A stretch of 64,000 bases of DNA from Endozoicomonas sp965196975. Lineage in GTDB: Bacteria > Pseudomonadota > Gammaproteobacteria > Pseudomonadales > Endozoicomonadaceae. The notes under the pieces were generated by a model. The model was given only the letters and a program-made list of their open reading frames with translations. It was not told the DNA's origin and made no database searches. Shown here in pieces: positions 8,116-16,698 of the stretch. Within the stretch, counting starts at the first letter, position 1. Each line of letters starts with the position of its first letter. The DNA is taken from positions 3,224,001 to 3,288,000 of the forward strand of contig NZ_OZ239981.1 of assembly GCF_965196975.1 (NCBI RefSeq), written 5' to 3'. Both the position numbers and the translations under genes were made by a program.

Positions 8116-11100
8116 ATGAATATTGCGGAGTACTCTATTTCCCATCGAGTCATCAGCTGGATGTTTGTTGTCATCCTGCTGGTGGGCGGTGCGGTTTCAT
8201 TTTTTGGGCTTGGTCAGCTGGAGTTTCCTGAATTCACCATTAAGCAGGCCATGGTGATCACCCACTACCCGGGTGCTTCACCAGAGCAGGTGGAAGAAGA
8301 AGCCACCCTGCCACTGGAGGAGGCAATACAGCAGCTGGAGTATGTAAAAGTTATCGACTCCATCAGCAGCAATGGTCGCTCCCAGATCATGGTGGAACTG
8401 AAAGAGCAATACCCTTCCAGCCAGTTGCCACAGATATGGGATGAGCTGAGGCGAAAGATTAATGATGCCCAGGGCAGCCTGCCTCCTGGGGTTTATCCGT
8501 CGGTTGTCGTTGATGATTTTAGCGATGTATTCGGCATGCTGTTCAACATCACGGGCGATGGTTATACCTCCAGAGACCTGGAAAATTATGCCGACTATCT
8601 AAAACGTGAATTAGTCCTGGTAGATGGCGTTAAGAAAGTATCCATTGGTGGTGCCCGTCAGGAGCAGGTGGTGGTGGAAATGTCCCAGGCCAAACTGGCC
8701 AACCTGGGCATTGACCCCGCCTGGATCTTCTCCCTGATCCAGAATCAGAATGTGGTTTCCAATGCTGGCAATATGTTGGTTGACGGGCGCTCCATTCGCA
8801 TTCATCCCACCGGTGAATTCAGGAATGTCCGGGAACTGGAGCAGTTAATCATCAGTCCTCCCGGCAGTACACAACTGGTTCGTCTGGGAGATATAGCCTC
8901 GGTTCGCCGGAGCTATGATGAAACTCCCGACACGCTCTATACCTCTAACAACCAACCAGCGCTATCTCTCGGCGTTTCCTTTGCCTCCGGCGTCAATGTC
9001 GTGGATGTTGGGGAACGGGTTCGCATTCGTCTGAGTGAGTTGACCTCAGAACAACCTGTAGGCATCGAGCTCACTACCGTCTACGACCAACCGGCCACTG
9101 TCTCAAAATCAGTCAATGGTTTTCTGATTAACCTGGCTGAAGCCATCGTCATCGTTATTGTCGTCTTATTGTTGGCCATGGGTATTCGTGCTGGCCTGTT
9201 AATGGGTGCTGTTCTGCTACTGACCATCTCCGGCACTTTTATCGTTATGAAAGTGCTGGATATAGACCTGGAAATGATCTCCCTGGGAGCACTGATAATT
9301 GCCCTGGGCATGCTGGTAGATAACGCCATTGTGGTCACAGAGGGTATTCAGGTTGGCCTCCAGAGAGGGCAAACCCGGTTGGAGGCAGCAAAGCGGGTCG
9401 TCAGCCAGAACCAGTGGCCATTATTGGGCGCAACCGTTATTGCCATAATGGCCTTTGCCCCCATTGGTTTATCCGATGATGCCACGGGTGAATTCTGCCT
9501 CTCACTTTTTCAGGTACTGTTGATTTCTCTGATGTTAAGCTGGATCACAGCTATTACCCTGACCCCTTTCTTCTGCAACATACTGTTCAAGAAATATGAA
9601 AAAGCCACAGGGAACCAGACAGACTCGTCAGTAGATCCGTATCAGGGGGCACTGTTTACTCTTTACAAACAGCTGTTGAATTTTTCTCTGAAACATCGTC
9701 CTGTCACTCTGGGACTCACCCTACTGGCACTGGTTCTGGCGATTTTGAGCTTTGGCTTTGTGAAGAATGTGTTCTTTCCTCCTTCCAATACTCCCATCTT
9801 TTTCGTTGATTTCTGGATGCCAGAAGGCAGTGATATCAGAGCGACTGAGTCAGAAATAGCGCACTTTGAGCAACAGGTACTTTCCATGCCGGGCGTCAGC
9901 AATGTCACTTCCGTTATTGGTATGGGAGCACAACGTTTTATTCTGCCTTATCAGCCTGAAAAACAGTACACCAGCTACGGTCAACTGATCATCGAGGCTG
10001 AAGACCTGGAGGCAATCAGCACATTGATCCCTCCACTGGAAACCGTACTCGATGAACAGTTCAGTGATGTCGAATACAGCATCAAGCTGATGCAGAACGG
10101 CCCCGCGGCACCGGCAGAAATCGAAGCCCGTTTCTATGGAGAGGATCCTGAGGTATTGCGATCACTCGCTGTACAGGCAATGACGGTGCTTCGAAATGAG
10201 CCAACAGCAACCAATATACGACATGGTTGGCGCAACCAGGTAAGTCTTGTCCGTCCCCACCTTGATGAAGCCAGCGCCCGTCGCAGTGGTATTTCAAAGC
10301 AAGCCCTTGACGATGCGCTGCTGGTTAATTTCTCTGGTCGTCAGGTTGGTGTTTATCGCGAAGGCAGCCAACTGATGCCGTTGATCGTTCGTTCCCCCGA
10401 AACAGAGCGACTCAATGCTGACAGTATCACCGACCTGCAGGTATGGAGTGCGGATTACAACAGCTATGTACCCATCACTCAGGCAATTTCCAGCTTTGAT
10501 ACCGAGTGGGAAAACCCCCTGATTATCCGCAGAGATCGCAAGCGAATGCTCTCGGTCATGGCAGACCCTGACCTGATGAGCGATGAGACCACCGACAGTG
10601 TGTTCCGAAAAGTTCGTGCAGGTATTGAAGCCATTCCATTACCAGAGGGCTATACACTGGAATGGGGTGGCGCTTATGAGCTCTCCACCGATGCACAGAA
10701 CGCCACGTTTGCCTCAATTCCCATGGGGTATCTGGCGATGTTTCTGATCACGGTGTTTCTATTCAATACCATACGACAGCCATTAGCCATCTGGTGCACC
10801 GTTCCCCTGGCATTGATTGGAGTTGTTACCGGCTTATTGGTGCTCAATACGCCTTTCAGTTTTATGGGGCTGCTGGGACTGCTGAGTCTGTCAGGCATGT
10901 TGATTAAAAACGGCATAGTTCTGGTGGAACAGATCAAGCTGGAACTGGAAGAAGGCTGGGAAGAGCATGAGGCAATATTCCACGCATCCGTCAGCCGTCT
11001 GCGTCCAGTATGCATGGCAGCACTGACCACCATGCTGGGAATGATCCCCCTGCTGTTTGATGCCTTTTTCAAATCCATGGCCGTGACTATTATTTTTGGC

Positions 11101-11208
11101 CTTGGCTTTGCCACCGTACTGACGCTGGTCGTACTGCCGGTGATCTATTCACTGCTGTACAAGATTAACTTCAAGGGTTTTGATTACCGCAAGATCGGCA
11201 CGCATTAA
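8116..11208 (+). CDS. RND efflux permease (AcrB/HAE1-like)
   Basis: A 1030-residue inner-membrane pump with the RND architecture: TM1, a large periplasmic loop, TM2-6, TM7, a second periplasmic loop, TM8-12. The TM4 proton-relay motif reads GMLVDNAIVVTEG with a single Asp (D402, then Asn403) instead of the Asp-Asp pair of AcrB, as in the less-studied RND branches. The C-terminal half repeats the pattern (GMLIKNGIVLVEQI). The length is usual for HAE1 pumps (about 1020-1050). It is translated 3 bp after the adaptor and is probably controlled by the upstream TetR regulator. The substrate is unknown. A 10-bp inverted repeat follows the stop. Confidence 0.92.
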   Translation: MNIAEYSISHRVISWMFVVILLVGGAVSFFGLGQLEFPEFTIKQAMVITHYPGASPEQVEEEATLPLEEAIQQLEYVKVIDSISSNGRSQIMVELKEQYPSSQLPQIWDELRRKINDAQGSLPPGVYPSVVVDDFSDVFGMLFNITGDGYTSRDLENYADYLKRELVLVDGVKKVSIGGARQEQVVVEMSQAKLANLGIDPAWIFSLIQNQNVVSNAGNMLVDGRSIRIHPTGEFRNVRELEQLIISPPGSTQLVRLGDIASVRRSYDETPDTLYTSNNQPALSLGVSFASGVNVVDVGERVRIRLSELTSEQPVGIELTTVYDQPATVSKSVNGFLINLAEAIVIVIVVLLLAMGIRAGLLMGAVLLLTISGTFIVMKVLDIDLEMISLGALIIALGMLVDNAIVVTEGIQVGLQRGQTRLEAAKRVVSQNQWPLLGATVIAIMAFAPIGLSDDATGEFCLSLFQVLLISLMLSWITAITLTPFFCNILFKKYEKATGNQTDSSVDPYQGALFTLYKQLLNFSLKHRPVTLGLTLLALVLAILSFGFVKNVFFPPSNTPIFFVDFWMPEGSDIRATESEIAHFEQQVLSMPGVSNVTSVIGMGAQRFILPYQPEKQYTSYGQLIIEAEDLEAISTLIPPLETVLDEQFSDVEYSIKLMQNGPAAPAEIEARFYGEDPEVLRSLAVQAMTVLRNEPTATNIRHGWRNQVSLVRPHLDEASARRSGISKQALDDALLVNFSGRQVGVYREGSQLMPLIVRSPETERLNADSITDLQVWSADYNSYVPITQAISSFDTEWENPLIIRRDRKRMLSVMADPDLMSDETTDSVFRKVRAGIEAIPLPEGYTLEWGGAYELSTDAQNATFASIPMGYLAMFLITVFLFNTIRQPLAIWCTVPLALIGVVTGLLVLNTPFSFMGLLGLLSLSGMLIKNGIVLVEQIKLELEEGWEEHEAIFHASVSRLRPVCMAALTTMLGMIPLLFDAFFKSMAVTIIFGLGFATVLTLVVLPVIYSLLYKINFKGFDYRKIGTH

Positions 11209-11215
11209 TATCTGG

Positions 11216-11240
11216 TCGGCTCCCCACTCAGGGGAGCCGA
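11216..11240 (+). terminator. Hairpin after the RND operon
   Basis: A perfect 10-bp stem TCGGCTCCCC/GGGGAGCCGA with the 5-nt loop ACTCA, 8 bp after the permease stop. No clear T-run follows, so it may act as a weak or bidirectional terminator toward the convergent gene. Confidence 0.55.
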
Positions 11241-11270
11241 GCTACTCATTTACACTGGTATGTAACTGAC

Positions 11271-11828
11271 CTACTTTCTGGAAGGTGGCTTCAGGTTATA
11301 ACTCAAACTCTGATATTCTGGCTCGACAATGCCTAACCGACGGTTAATCACCACGGTTAACCGGAAAAACAGATTACAGAGCATATTGCCAAACCGGTGC
11401 AACTCATCCGGCACCTCAATTCCATGAGCGTCTACCTTGACCAACGCTCTGACAGCCTTCTTGGAGAGTGAACGACAACTGTGCAGTAGCTGTACTGGTC
11501 GCGCGCCCCTGGGAAGTACAAAGCCATGAAGCTGCCCTTCAATCTCTTTCTGGTATTGGTCAAAGTAACCCGCCAGCCACTGAATCTGCTCTTCAAATAT
11601 CGCCTGCTTTCCACGAACCGAGCCATTCATATGGAAAATTCTGGGCTGCAGTTTATCCAGAAAATTATAGATATCGGCGAACCGCTCATCCCCTTCCAGC
11701 TCACTGATAACTCCGCCGAGTGTGGCACACAGTTCATCAGTAAGAATTTCATAATCACACAGGGGGGAGTCTTCGTAGATAAATGGGTAGCAGAGCTCAC
11801 GGATATCACCGGAGTATTTCAAAGTCAT
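11271..11828 (-). CDS. Divergent PduO-like (cobalamin adenosyltransferase-fold) protein
   Basis: A 185-residue protein that follows the plan of PduO-type ATP:cob(I)alamin adenosyltransferase but with degenerate active-site motifs. Against the canonical enzyme at 16839-17438: SGDIREL (6-12) sits where TGDKGTT should be; DELCATLGGVISEL (31-44) matches DETNSWLGMLIHSL; FVLPRGARP (103-111) matches FTLPGGGQS; SCRSLSKKAVR (117-127) replaces ARTVSRRAER; and HRFGNMLCNLFFRL (144-157) matches NRLSDLMYVLGRH. The ATP loop and the Arg/Glu of RRAER are lost, so it is probably non-catalytic. It may bind cobalamin or serve as a chaperone or regulator. It is the last minus-strand gene of the B12 block. The family call is my own motif alignment. 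Confidence 0.55.
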   Translation of the reverse strand: MTLKYSGDIRELCYPFIYEDSPLCDYEILTDELCATLGGVISELEGDERFADIYNFLDKLQPRIFHMNGSVRGKQAIFEEQIQWLAGYFDQYQKEIEGQLHGFVLPRGARPVQLLHSCRSLSKKAVRALVKVDAHGIEVPDELHRFGNMLCNLFFRLTVVINRRLGIVEPEYQSLSYNLKPPSRK

Positions 11829-11922
11829 CTTGACACCTAAAATCAGGTTACTTAAATGTTTACAGAACCCAAACAGTAATCACTCGGTCTACAAATACGC
11901 TGATCACTATCAGGAAATCTTT

Positions 11923-12906
11923 ATGGCAGATCGAATGGGTTTATCAAATCACAACATGTCGTTTTCAAAATCGATGGATGATCTGTCACGCTCACCGGCT
12001 TCTGCAAGTAAAAGCTCAGTCTCAATGGCGTTTCAACGAAGAACCAAGGAAGTGCAGCCTGGTAAACCCTATATTAAAGCGTCCGAAGTAACTGCAAGAG
12101 AAGCAACAGATTCATCGAGAAAAAATGAAAAGCCCTCTCGCATGCCAAAGATAACTCTAACGCAGCCAACCCCTTTCAGAGTCACTGATAGCCGGGGCAG
12201 AATGCAGCACTGCCAATCCATGAGCAACCTTTATCAGGCAACTAATACACTCACTCTCAGTAAGGTATCACCATCAGCAACGAAAACCGTAACGATGAGC
12301 ACACAAACAGACCATCATCATCAACAGACAGAGACCTCTCAAACAGTGGCCACGCAGACAGATCGACTCTTTACGGAATGTGAAATACGAACACCTAAAA
12401 GAAGCGATGCTATTCCATTAGGCTCTGCAGATAAGAGCCTTGCTGAAATGAAGTTAGAGGAGATGTTATCCGAACTCAAAAGAAGCGACCTTACCAAGCC
12501 TCTTACAGATAATTGTTCTCCATTTACGCTACAAGGCGGCTCTCCTATAAAAATAAATAATCCTCGGCGATTTCTAACCAACGCTTACAATCAAAATGCC
12601 AAATCATTAATAGCCGATTTTATTCACAGGAACCCTGAAGAACAGGTAAACGCAAATTCCTTGAATATAAGATTCCAGCAACTATTACATGACACATTAA
12701 CGACTCAAAAGCTGGATGAGGCATATAAAACTAAAGACCTGGTTGAATTAATCCAGCAAAACAGCCGCGCAGGTGCGCAGAGTAAAATTGAGAGCATTCT
12801 GGAAAATGGTGAGTTAAGAAGTCTCCTGACCTTAATGTATATGGCACTACAACTATGTATTCAGAAAAGGAGCTCTCAAGAACCAGACACCCTTCCCTTG
12901 TTTTAG
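11923..12906 (+). CDS. Hypothetical, Ser/Thr-rich effector-like protein with two TQT motifs
   Basis: A 327-residue orphan that I cannot place in a family. The ATG at 11923 is chosen because AGGA lies 7 bp upstream; the frame is open 31 codons further, but that stretch runs into the upstream gene. Residues 1-190 are low-complexity and rich in S, T, K and Q, so probably disordered. Two SM-containing repeats (SKSMDDLS near 16, CQSMSNLY near 98) and two (S/A)TQTD motifs (TQT at 127-129 and 144-146) stand out. The C-terminal 130 residues look helical and folded (SLAEMKLEEMLSELKRS). There is no signal peptide. It is the only plus-strand gene within the B12 block and is AT-richer than its neighbours. 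A secreted effector is plausible but unproven. Confidence 0.6.
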   Translation: MADRMGLSNHNMSFSKSMDDLSRSPASASKSSVSMAFQRRTKEVQPGKPYIKASEVTAREATDSSRKNEKPSRMPKITLTQPTPFRVTDSRGRMQHCQSMSNLYQATNTLTLSKVSPSATKTVTMSTQTDHHHQQTETSQTVATQTDRLFTECEIRTPKRSDAIPLGSADKSLAEMKLEEMLSELKRSDLTKPLTDNCSPFTLQGGSPIKINNPRRFLTNAYNQNAKSLIADFIHRNPEEQVNANSLNIRFQQLLHDTLTTQKLDEAYKTKDLVELIQQNSRAGAQSKIESILENGELRSLLTLMYMALQLCIQKRSSQEPDTLPLF

Positions 12907-12930
12907 GCAAATTGAAAACAAGGGAAAGGG
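12890..12930. terminator. Bidirectional hairpin between convergent genes
   Basis: Inverted repeat CCCTTCCCTTGTTTT (12890-12904) against AAAACAAGGGAAAGGG (12915-12930): 12 bp perfect plus 3 bp beyond a one-base bulge, with a 10-nt loop. It overlaps the end of the effector-like gene and precedes the btuB stop, so it can serve both convergent transcripts. Confidence 0.6.
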
Positions 12931-12945
12931 CTATCCTGAAAACAT

Positions 12946-14829
12946 TTACAGCTTCGGAGACCAGACAAAAGTCGCAAATACGCCTCTTGGCTCTCCCTGA
13001 TAACCCTTAACCGGCTGATAATTCTTATCCAGAAGGTTAACCACTTTAAACTGAGTTTCCAGCTGAGGTGTCAGCTCAACCGAAGCGCGAAGGTCAACCG
13101 TTCCAAAACCAGGCAGCTGTGCCGTATTGGCAGTATCCACCCAGGTTTTGCCCTGAGCCCGGAAGGTTCCTCCAAACGACCATCGACCAAAGTCTTTATC
13201 CATATTGAATGCAGCCATTTGCTGGGCTCTGTAGTGGAGTTTCTTACCACTGTCTTTGCCCGAGCGATTTTCAGGGTCAACATAGGTTAAATTCGTGTTG
13301 ATATCCCAACCGGCGTAATGGGTGCCGACTTCAAACTCAACCCCCCGGATACGGGCTTTGTCGACATTAACGGTTTGCCAGGTGCTTGGCTCAACTTCCA
13401 TAGCAGCCAGCATGTCATCCATGTCATTTTGGTAAATATTGACAGTCCAATGACTTTCAGCATCCAATTGACCTCGGAGTTCTAACTCCGCATTTTTCGA
13501 ATGCTCAGGCTTGAGGTCAAGATTAGGTATTGATTGGCTCCATTGAGAGCTGGACTGCCTGTACATATCAGCAAAGGTTGGCGCTCTGAAAGCTGTACCA
13601 TAGGAAGCAACCAATCTCATCTGTTTCGGCAGATTAACACCCCATGATGCATTTCCGGTAAATTGACCACCAAAAGCTTCATTTTCGTCATAGCGACCGC
13701 CAAGTTGCAAATCGCTATTATCAAAGGTTGTCAAGTTCTGAGCAAAGATGCCTGTATTATAACGCTCACTAATGATGTATGTAGTATTGCTGTTAACAGT
13801 ATCATTTGAGTAATCAATTCCAGTCGTAAGCAACTGGTTTTCTGCCCAAGAGATGTCATTCAACCAACTAAAAGAGTATCTTTTATTCTCGGCATAGCTA
13901 GAGTCACCATTCCCTGAATCGGCCCGATGGTCGCGAACAAACCCTGCTTCTATCCGGCTACCCCAAATGTCGTTTATCGACGTTGATACATATGTATTTA
14001 TCAGCGATTCTTCAAAATCAGAAACAGGATAAGCAGCTAAATCATAAACATTATCATACTCTGACTTCCCTTCAGCATGCGCAAAGTTAACCCCTGCCTC
14101 TATACCATCATCAAAGTTTCTGGATAGACTGCCTGAAACTGACTTGTTTCTATATGCATCATCATCCCAGTTAGTGCCTTTATCGCCATCAACTGTTCGG
14201 TCACAGCCTTGTGTTTCAAAAAGACGGGCCCCAAGATTGAACTGAGTTCCTTCAATTTCGCCCGCAAAGTTAAGTCCGTACTCCCCCGTACCACGGCTAC
14301 CACCACCAGCTTTAAGAGTTAGAGCAGGGTCACCAGAGCCTTTTCTTGTGATGATATTAATAACCCCACCAACTGCATCTGCACCGTAGAGTGTTGAACG
14401 CGGCCCACGAACAATTTCGATACGTTCAATTTGGTCAGTATCCAGATATTCCAAAGGTGCCGACCCAGAACTGGCTGTATTAATTTTCTGCCCATTCATC
14501 AAAATTAAAGTCTGTGCCGTTTTTGTGCCTCGGATATAAACACCAGAAGAACTGCCAGGCCCACCATTTGAGGTAACCTGAACTCCCGGAGCCGACTGGT
14601 TAATCAGTTCTGCTACCGTCGTCGCCTGAGCACGCTCAATCTGCTGACGGTTTATCACAGTGACAGGAGCCAGCGTTTCGTCGACCGTTTGGGCCGTTCT
14701 CGCCGCAGTAACAACAATCTCTCCGAGTTCATAAACCTCTTCTGCCAGGGCAACAGAACTCATCACGGACATTGCAACGGCAATAGAAAGCCCGGTGCGT
14801 GCAAAAATAGAACGCTGATTAAACGACAT
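12946..14829 (-). CDS. btuB: TonB-dependent vitamin B12 receptor BtuB
   Basis: A 627-residue outer-membrane receptor (E. coli BtuB is 614). It has a Sec signal peptide (about 1-29, ending SSVALA), a TonB box EIVVTA at 37-42, a plug domain with IERIEIVRGPRSTLYGADAVGG, a long TonB-dependent barrel and a terminal aromatic-rich strand. It imports cobalamin across the outer membrane using TonB energy. btuF lies 69 bp upstream on the same strand and a cobalamin riboswitch precedes btuF, which supports the B12 assignment over siderophore receptors. AAGGATG precedes the ATG. It is probably expressed from the riboswitch-controlled btuF transcript. Confidence 0.9.
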   Translation of the reverse strand: MSFNQRSIFARTGLSIAVAMSVMSSVALAEEVYELGEIVVTAARTAQTVDETLAPVTVINRQQIERAQATTVAELINQSAPGVQVTSNGGPGSSSGVYIRGTKTAQTLILMNGQKINTASSGSAPLEYLDTDQIERIEIVRGPRSTLYGADAVGGVINIITRKGSGDPALTLKAGGGSRGTGEYGLNFAGEIEGTQFNLGARLFETQGCDRTVDGDKGTNWDDDAYRNKSVSGSLSRNFDDGIEAGVNFAHAEGKSEYDNVYDLAAYPVSDFEESLINTYVSTSINDIWGSRIEAGFVRDHRADSGNGDSSYAENKRYSFSWLNDISWAENQLLTTGIDYSNDTVNSNTTYIISERYNTGIFAQNLTTFDNSDLQLGGRYDENEAFGGQFTGNASWGVNLPKQMRLVASYGTAFRAPTFADMYRQSSSQWSQSIPNLDLKPEHSKNAELELRGQLDAESHWTVNIYQNDMDDMLAAMEVEPSTWQTVNVDKARIRGVEFEVGTHYAGWDINTNLTYVDPENRSGKDSGKKLHYRAQQMAAFNMDKDFGRWSFGGTFRAQGKTWVDTANTAQLPGFGTVDLRASVELTPQLETQFKVVNLLDKNYQPVKGYQGEPRGVFATFVWSPKL

Positions 14830-14898
14830 GTAGATTACATCCTTAGTGTAAGCGAATGGTCTTAAAACTTTTCGTAGTCAGTCTTTAGCTCATGCTGC

Positions 14899-15915
14899 TC
14901 AGAGCTGACTCTCTTGATGAAATGGAGTCTGGGCTGCCACATAGTCCGTATGACCCGCATCGGTTCGAACAGCCTGTAGCTGGTGGCAGATCATTTCTGC
15001 CCCCTCAAGAATCCTGGGCGTTGGTCTGGCAATCAGATCACTGGGTACTGAAAACAGTTGATGGCTCTTTACTGCCTGCAGGTTTTGCCACTGACTCCAG
15101 TAGTCCATTAAATCTTTCCGTGTTTCCGGGGTGTCGCCTCTCGGGTCAGAACCAATAATGACCTGTGGGTCACGGGTAATCAGGGATTCAATACCGATTT
15201 TGGGAATACGCTCAGAGACATCACCATAGATATTCTGACCACCACACAGAGAGATCACATCATCAATGACCTGACCATTACCTACCGTCAGCAGCGGTGA
15301 TCGCCAGATTTCAAAGAACACCGATACAGGCTCTCGCTGGCCATAATTATTCTGCAGCGTTTTTAAACGAACAGAAAAATCCTCAACAACACGGTTCGCT
15401 GCTTTTTCTGTCCCAGCTACCTGACCAAGACTTCGGATGGCCTGCTCAATGCCGGCAAAATCCACCACATCAACATGGAAGGTGCGGACGCCCAGAGACT
15501 CCAGCTGATGAATCACTTTCTGGGAATTGCCCGCGGTCCATACCACTACCAGGTCAGGCTTCATGGCCACGATGGCTTCAACATTCACATTCGGGTAACC
15601 ACCCACATTAGGCAGTTGTTTGACCACTTCAGGAAAATCACTGTGCTGGTCAACGGCAATGACACGATCTCCAGCACCGGCAGCAAATAACAATTCAGTG
15701 GAGCCGGGAGACAGGCTGATGATTCTGGGCGAACGGGTATTCAGGCAGACAGAGCGGTCGCTCATGTCGGTCACACAATACTGGCTATCAGGCTCGCTCG
15801 CCTGAACAGTACTGAAAGGAAACGAAACTGCATTGGCCAACGCCATAGCCATGACCAGCATTACCCTGGGCAGTCTGTTCTTCAGTGTCTTGTATTGTAC
15901 GGAATGTGTTTTCAT
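14899..15915 (-). CDS. btuF: Cobalamin ABC transporter substrate-binding protein BtuF
   Basis: A 338-residue periplasmic binding protein of the BtuF/helical-backbone class (cluster A-II). It has a long N-terminal signal peptide cleaved near VQA-S (39), then PRIISLSPGSTELLFAAGAG and VGGYPNVNVEAIVAMKPDLVV, both typical of BtuF and FepB-like proteins, and a C-terminal lobe with ITRDPQVIIGSDPRGD. It hands B12 to an inner-membrane BtuCD transporter, which is not encoded in this window. It is the first gene after the cobalamin riboswitch, with a leader of about 320 nt. Its SD (AGGG) lies in a hairpin next to the start codon. Confidence 0.9.
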   Translation of the reverse strand: MKTHSVQYKTLKNRLPRVMLVMAMALANAVSFPFSTVQASEPDSQYCVTDMSDRSVCLNTRSPRIISLSPGSTELLFAAGAGDRVIAVDQHSDFPEVVKQLPNVGGYPNVNVEAIVAMKPDLVVVWTAGNSQKVIHQLESLGVRTFHVDVVDFAGIEQAIRSLGQVAGTEKAANRVVEDFSVRLKTLQNNYGQREPVSVFFEIWRSPLLTVGNGQVIDDVISLCGGQNIYGDVSERIPKIGIESLITRDPQVIIGSDPRGDTPETRKDLMDYWSQWQNLQAVKSHQLFSVPSDLIARPTPRILEGAEMICHQLQAVRTDAGHTDYVAAQTPFHQESQL

Positions 15916-15920
15916 GGTGT

Positions 15921-15946
15921 CCCTGAGTCACAACCAATACTCAGGG
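15921..15946 (-). promoter_or_regulatory. Hairpin masking the btuF Shine-Dalgarno
   Basis: On the minus strand CCCTGAGT (15946-15939) pairs with ACTCAGGG (15928-15921) over 8 bp around a 10-nt loop. The 3' arm contains the AGGG that is the only SD-like sequence before the btuF ATG (15915). Pairing would block ribosome entry, a common output of cobalamin riboswitches. Confidence 0.5.
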
Positions 15947-16095
15947 CGGCACACGCGGCCACTGTACTTTTTCAGAAAAAGCACAGTGTAAAAGGAGATG
16001 TGTTCCCAGCCGCCAGGTTACCCGCCCGGTTTGCGCCCGAATATACAGGCTGCTCGGGAGTCTGCCGGGCTTAGCCGACCGTAGCGAGAGAAAGT

Positions 16096-16180
16096 CCTAT
16101 TTGAGTCATTTTTTATGCTGATTTGAGGCGAATAGTGGTTCTATTCAACGAAAAGCAGCATAAAAAATGGCCAAATCCGG
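16096..16180. repeat. Long imperfect palindrome in the btuF leader
   Basis: The arms 16096-16120 and 16156-16180 share a perfect 14-bp core (CATTTTTTATGCTG at 16107-16120 with its complement at 16156-16169) and further partial pairing. It lies between the riboswitch aptamer and btuF, so it may be part of the expression platform, or a miniature mobile repeat like the others nearby. Confidence 0.6.
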
Positions 16181-16236
16181 CTTTTTCGCAGTAGGTCAGT
16201 GGTAAATCCGACTGGCTCCCATCTTGGGCTTTGCAA

Positions 16237-16580
16237 AGGCAGGTTTCCTGACTCTGGCGTCGTCGTTCTCAACTGCCTTCCCGGTATAACCAGTGACGTT
16301 GATACCATTTCGACTCGCTAACCGTGGGCTGTGCAGCTATTTTTACCAATTGGACTGCGTTGAAGCTTCTCGCCATAGTAATGCTATGACTCGTCACTTC
16401 GCCTTGCCCAATTGCCCAAAATAACTTGCTCGCTCTCACTGTTAGCAAGCAGCAATGGTATTGCTGAGAACTCTTCCATTACAGTTGCGGGTAAAGTCAG
16501 GGTCTTTCACCCTGTTCCCTCTTTTGACTCATTCGCTGCATCCGAGATGAGCGGTCAAAAGCGTCGTGATTCCAACCAAT
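16237..16580 (-). promoter_or_regulatory. Cobalamin (AdoCbl) riboswitch upstream of btuF-btuB
   Basis: Read on the minus strand. The conserved 5' core is at 16521-16477: GAGGGAACAGGGTG, then a CCCTGAC stem, then CCCGCAACTGTAA, matching the class consensus (GGGAA..GGTG..AA..CC..CCCGCnACTGT). The 3' B12 box AGTCAGGAAACCTGCC lies at 16254-16239 and matches rAGYCMGgAgACCkGCC. The distance between the two (about 220 nt) is larger than usual because a palindromic repeat occupies a peripheral arm (16336-16426). The outer boundaries are approximate. It should repress btuF and btuB when cobalamin is abundant. Confidence 0.88.
16336..16426 (-). repeat. Palindromic repeat inserted in the riboswitch peripheral arm
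   Basis: The arms at 16336-16353 and 16408-16426 are near-complementary (both contain CAATTGG-type centres and TATTTT/AAAATA tails). The internal core 16356-16408, read on the minus strand, is about 90% identical to the core of the repeat at 16751-16804. Shared landmarks are GTGACGAGTCATAGC and CTATGGCGAG, then AGCTTCAACGCA. It sits between the two conserved halves of the cobalamin riboswitch. Confidence 0.75.
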
Positions 16581-16698
16581 CACTGACGAAACCCTTACAA
16601 AGTTTCGCAATACTAACCAAACATTCGTCTTAAATCACTAGGGACTTGTCGATTTCTTGCACTTATTTTTGATCCGGGTCAGCTGTTTTGCTTTTCTC

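Noticed and set aside
15950..16080. Possible tRNA or second riboswitch in the GC-rich btuF leader
   Set aside because: Stems are present but no cloverleaf, anticodon arm or B12-box consensus could be fitted; it is better treated as leader structure.
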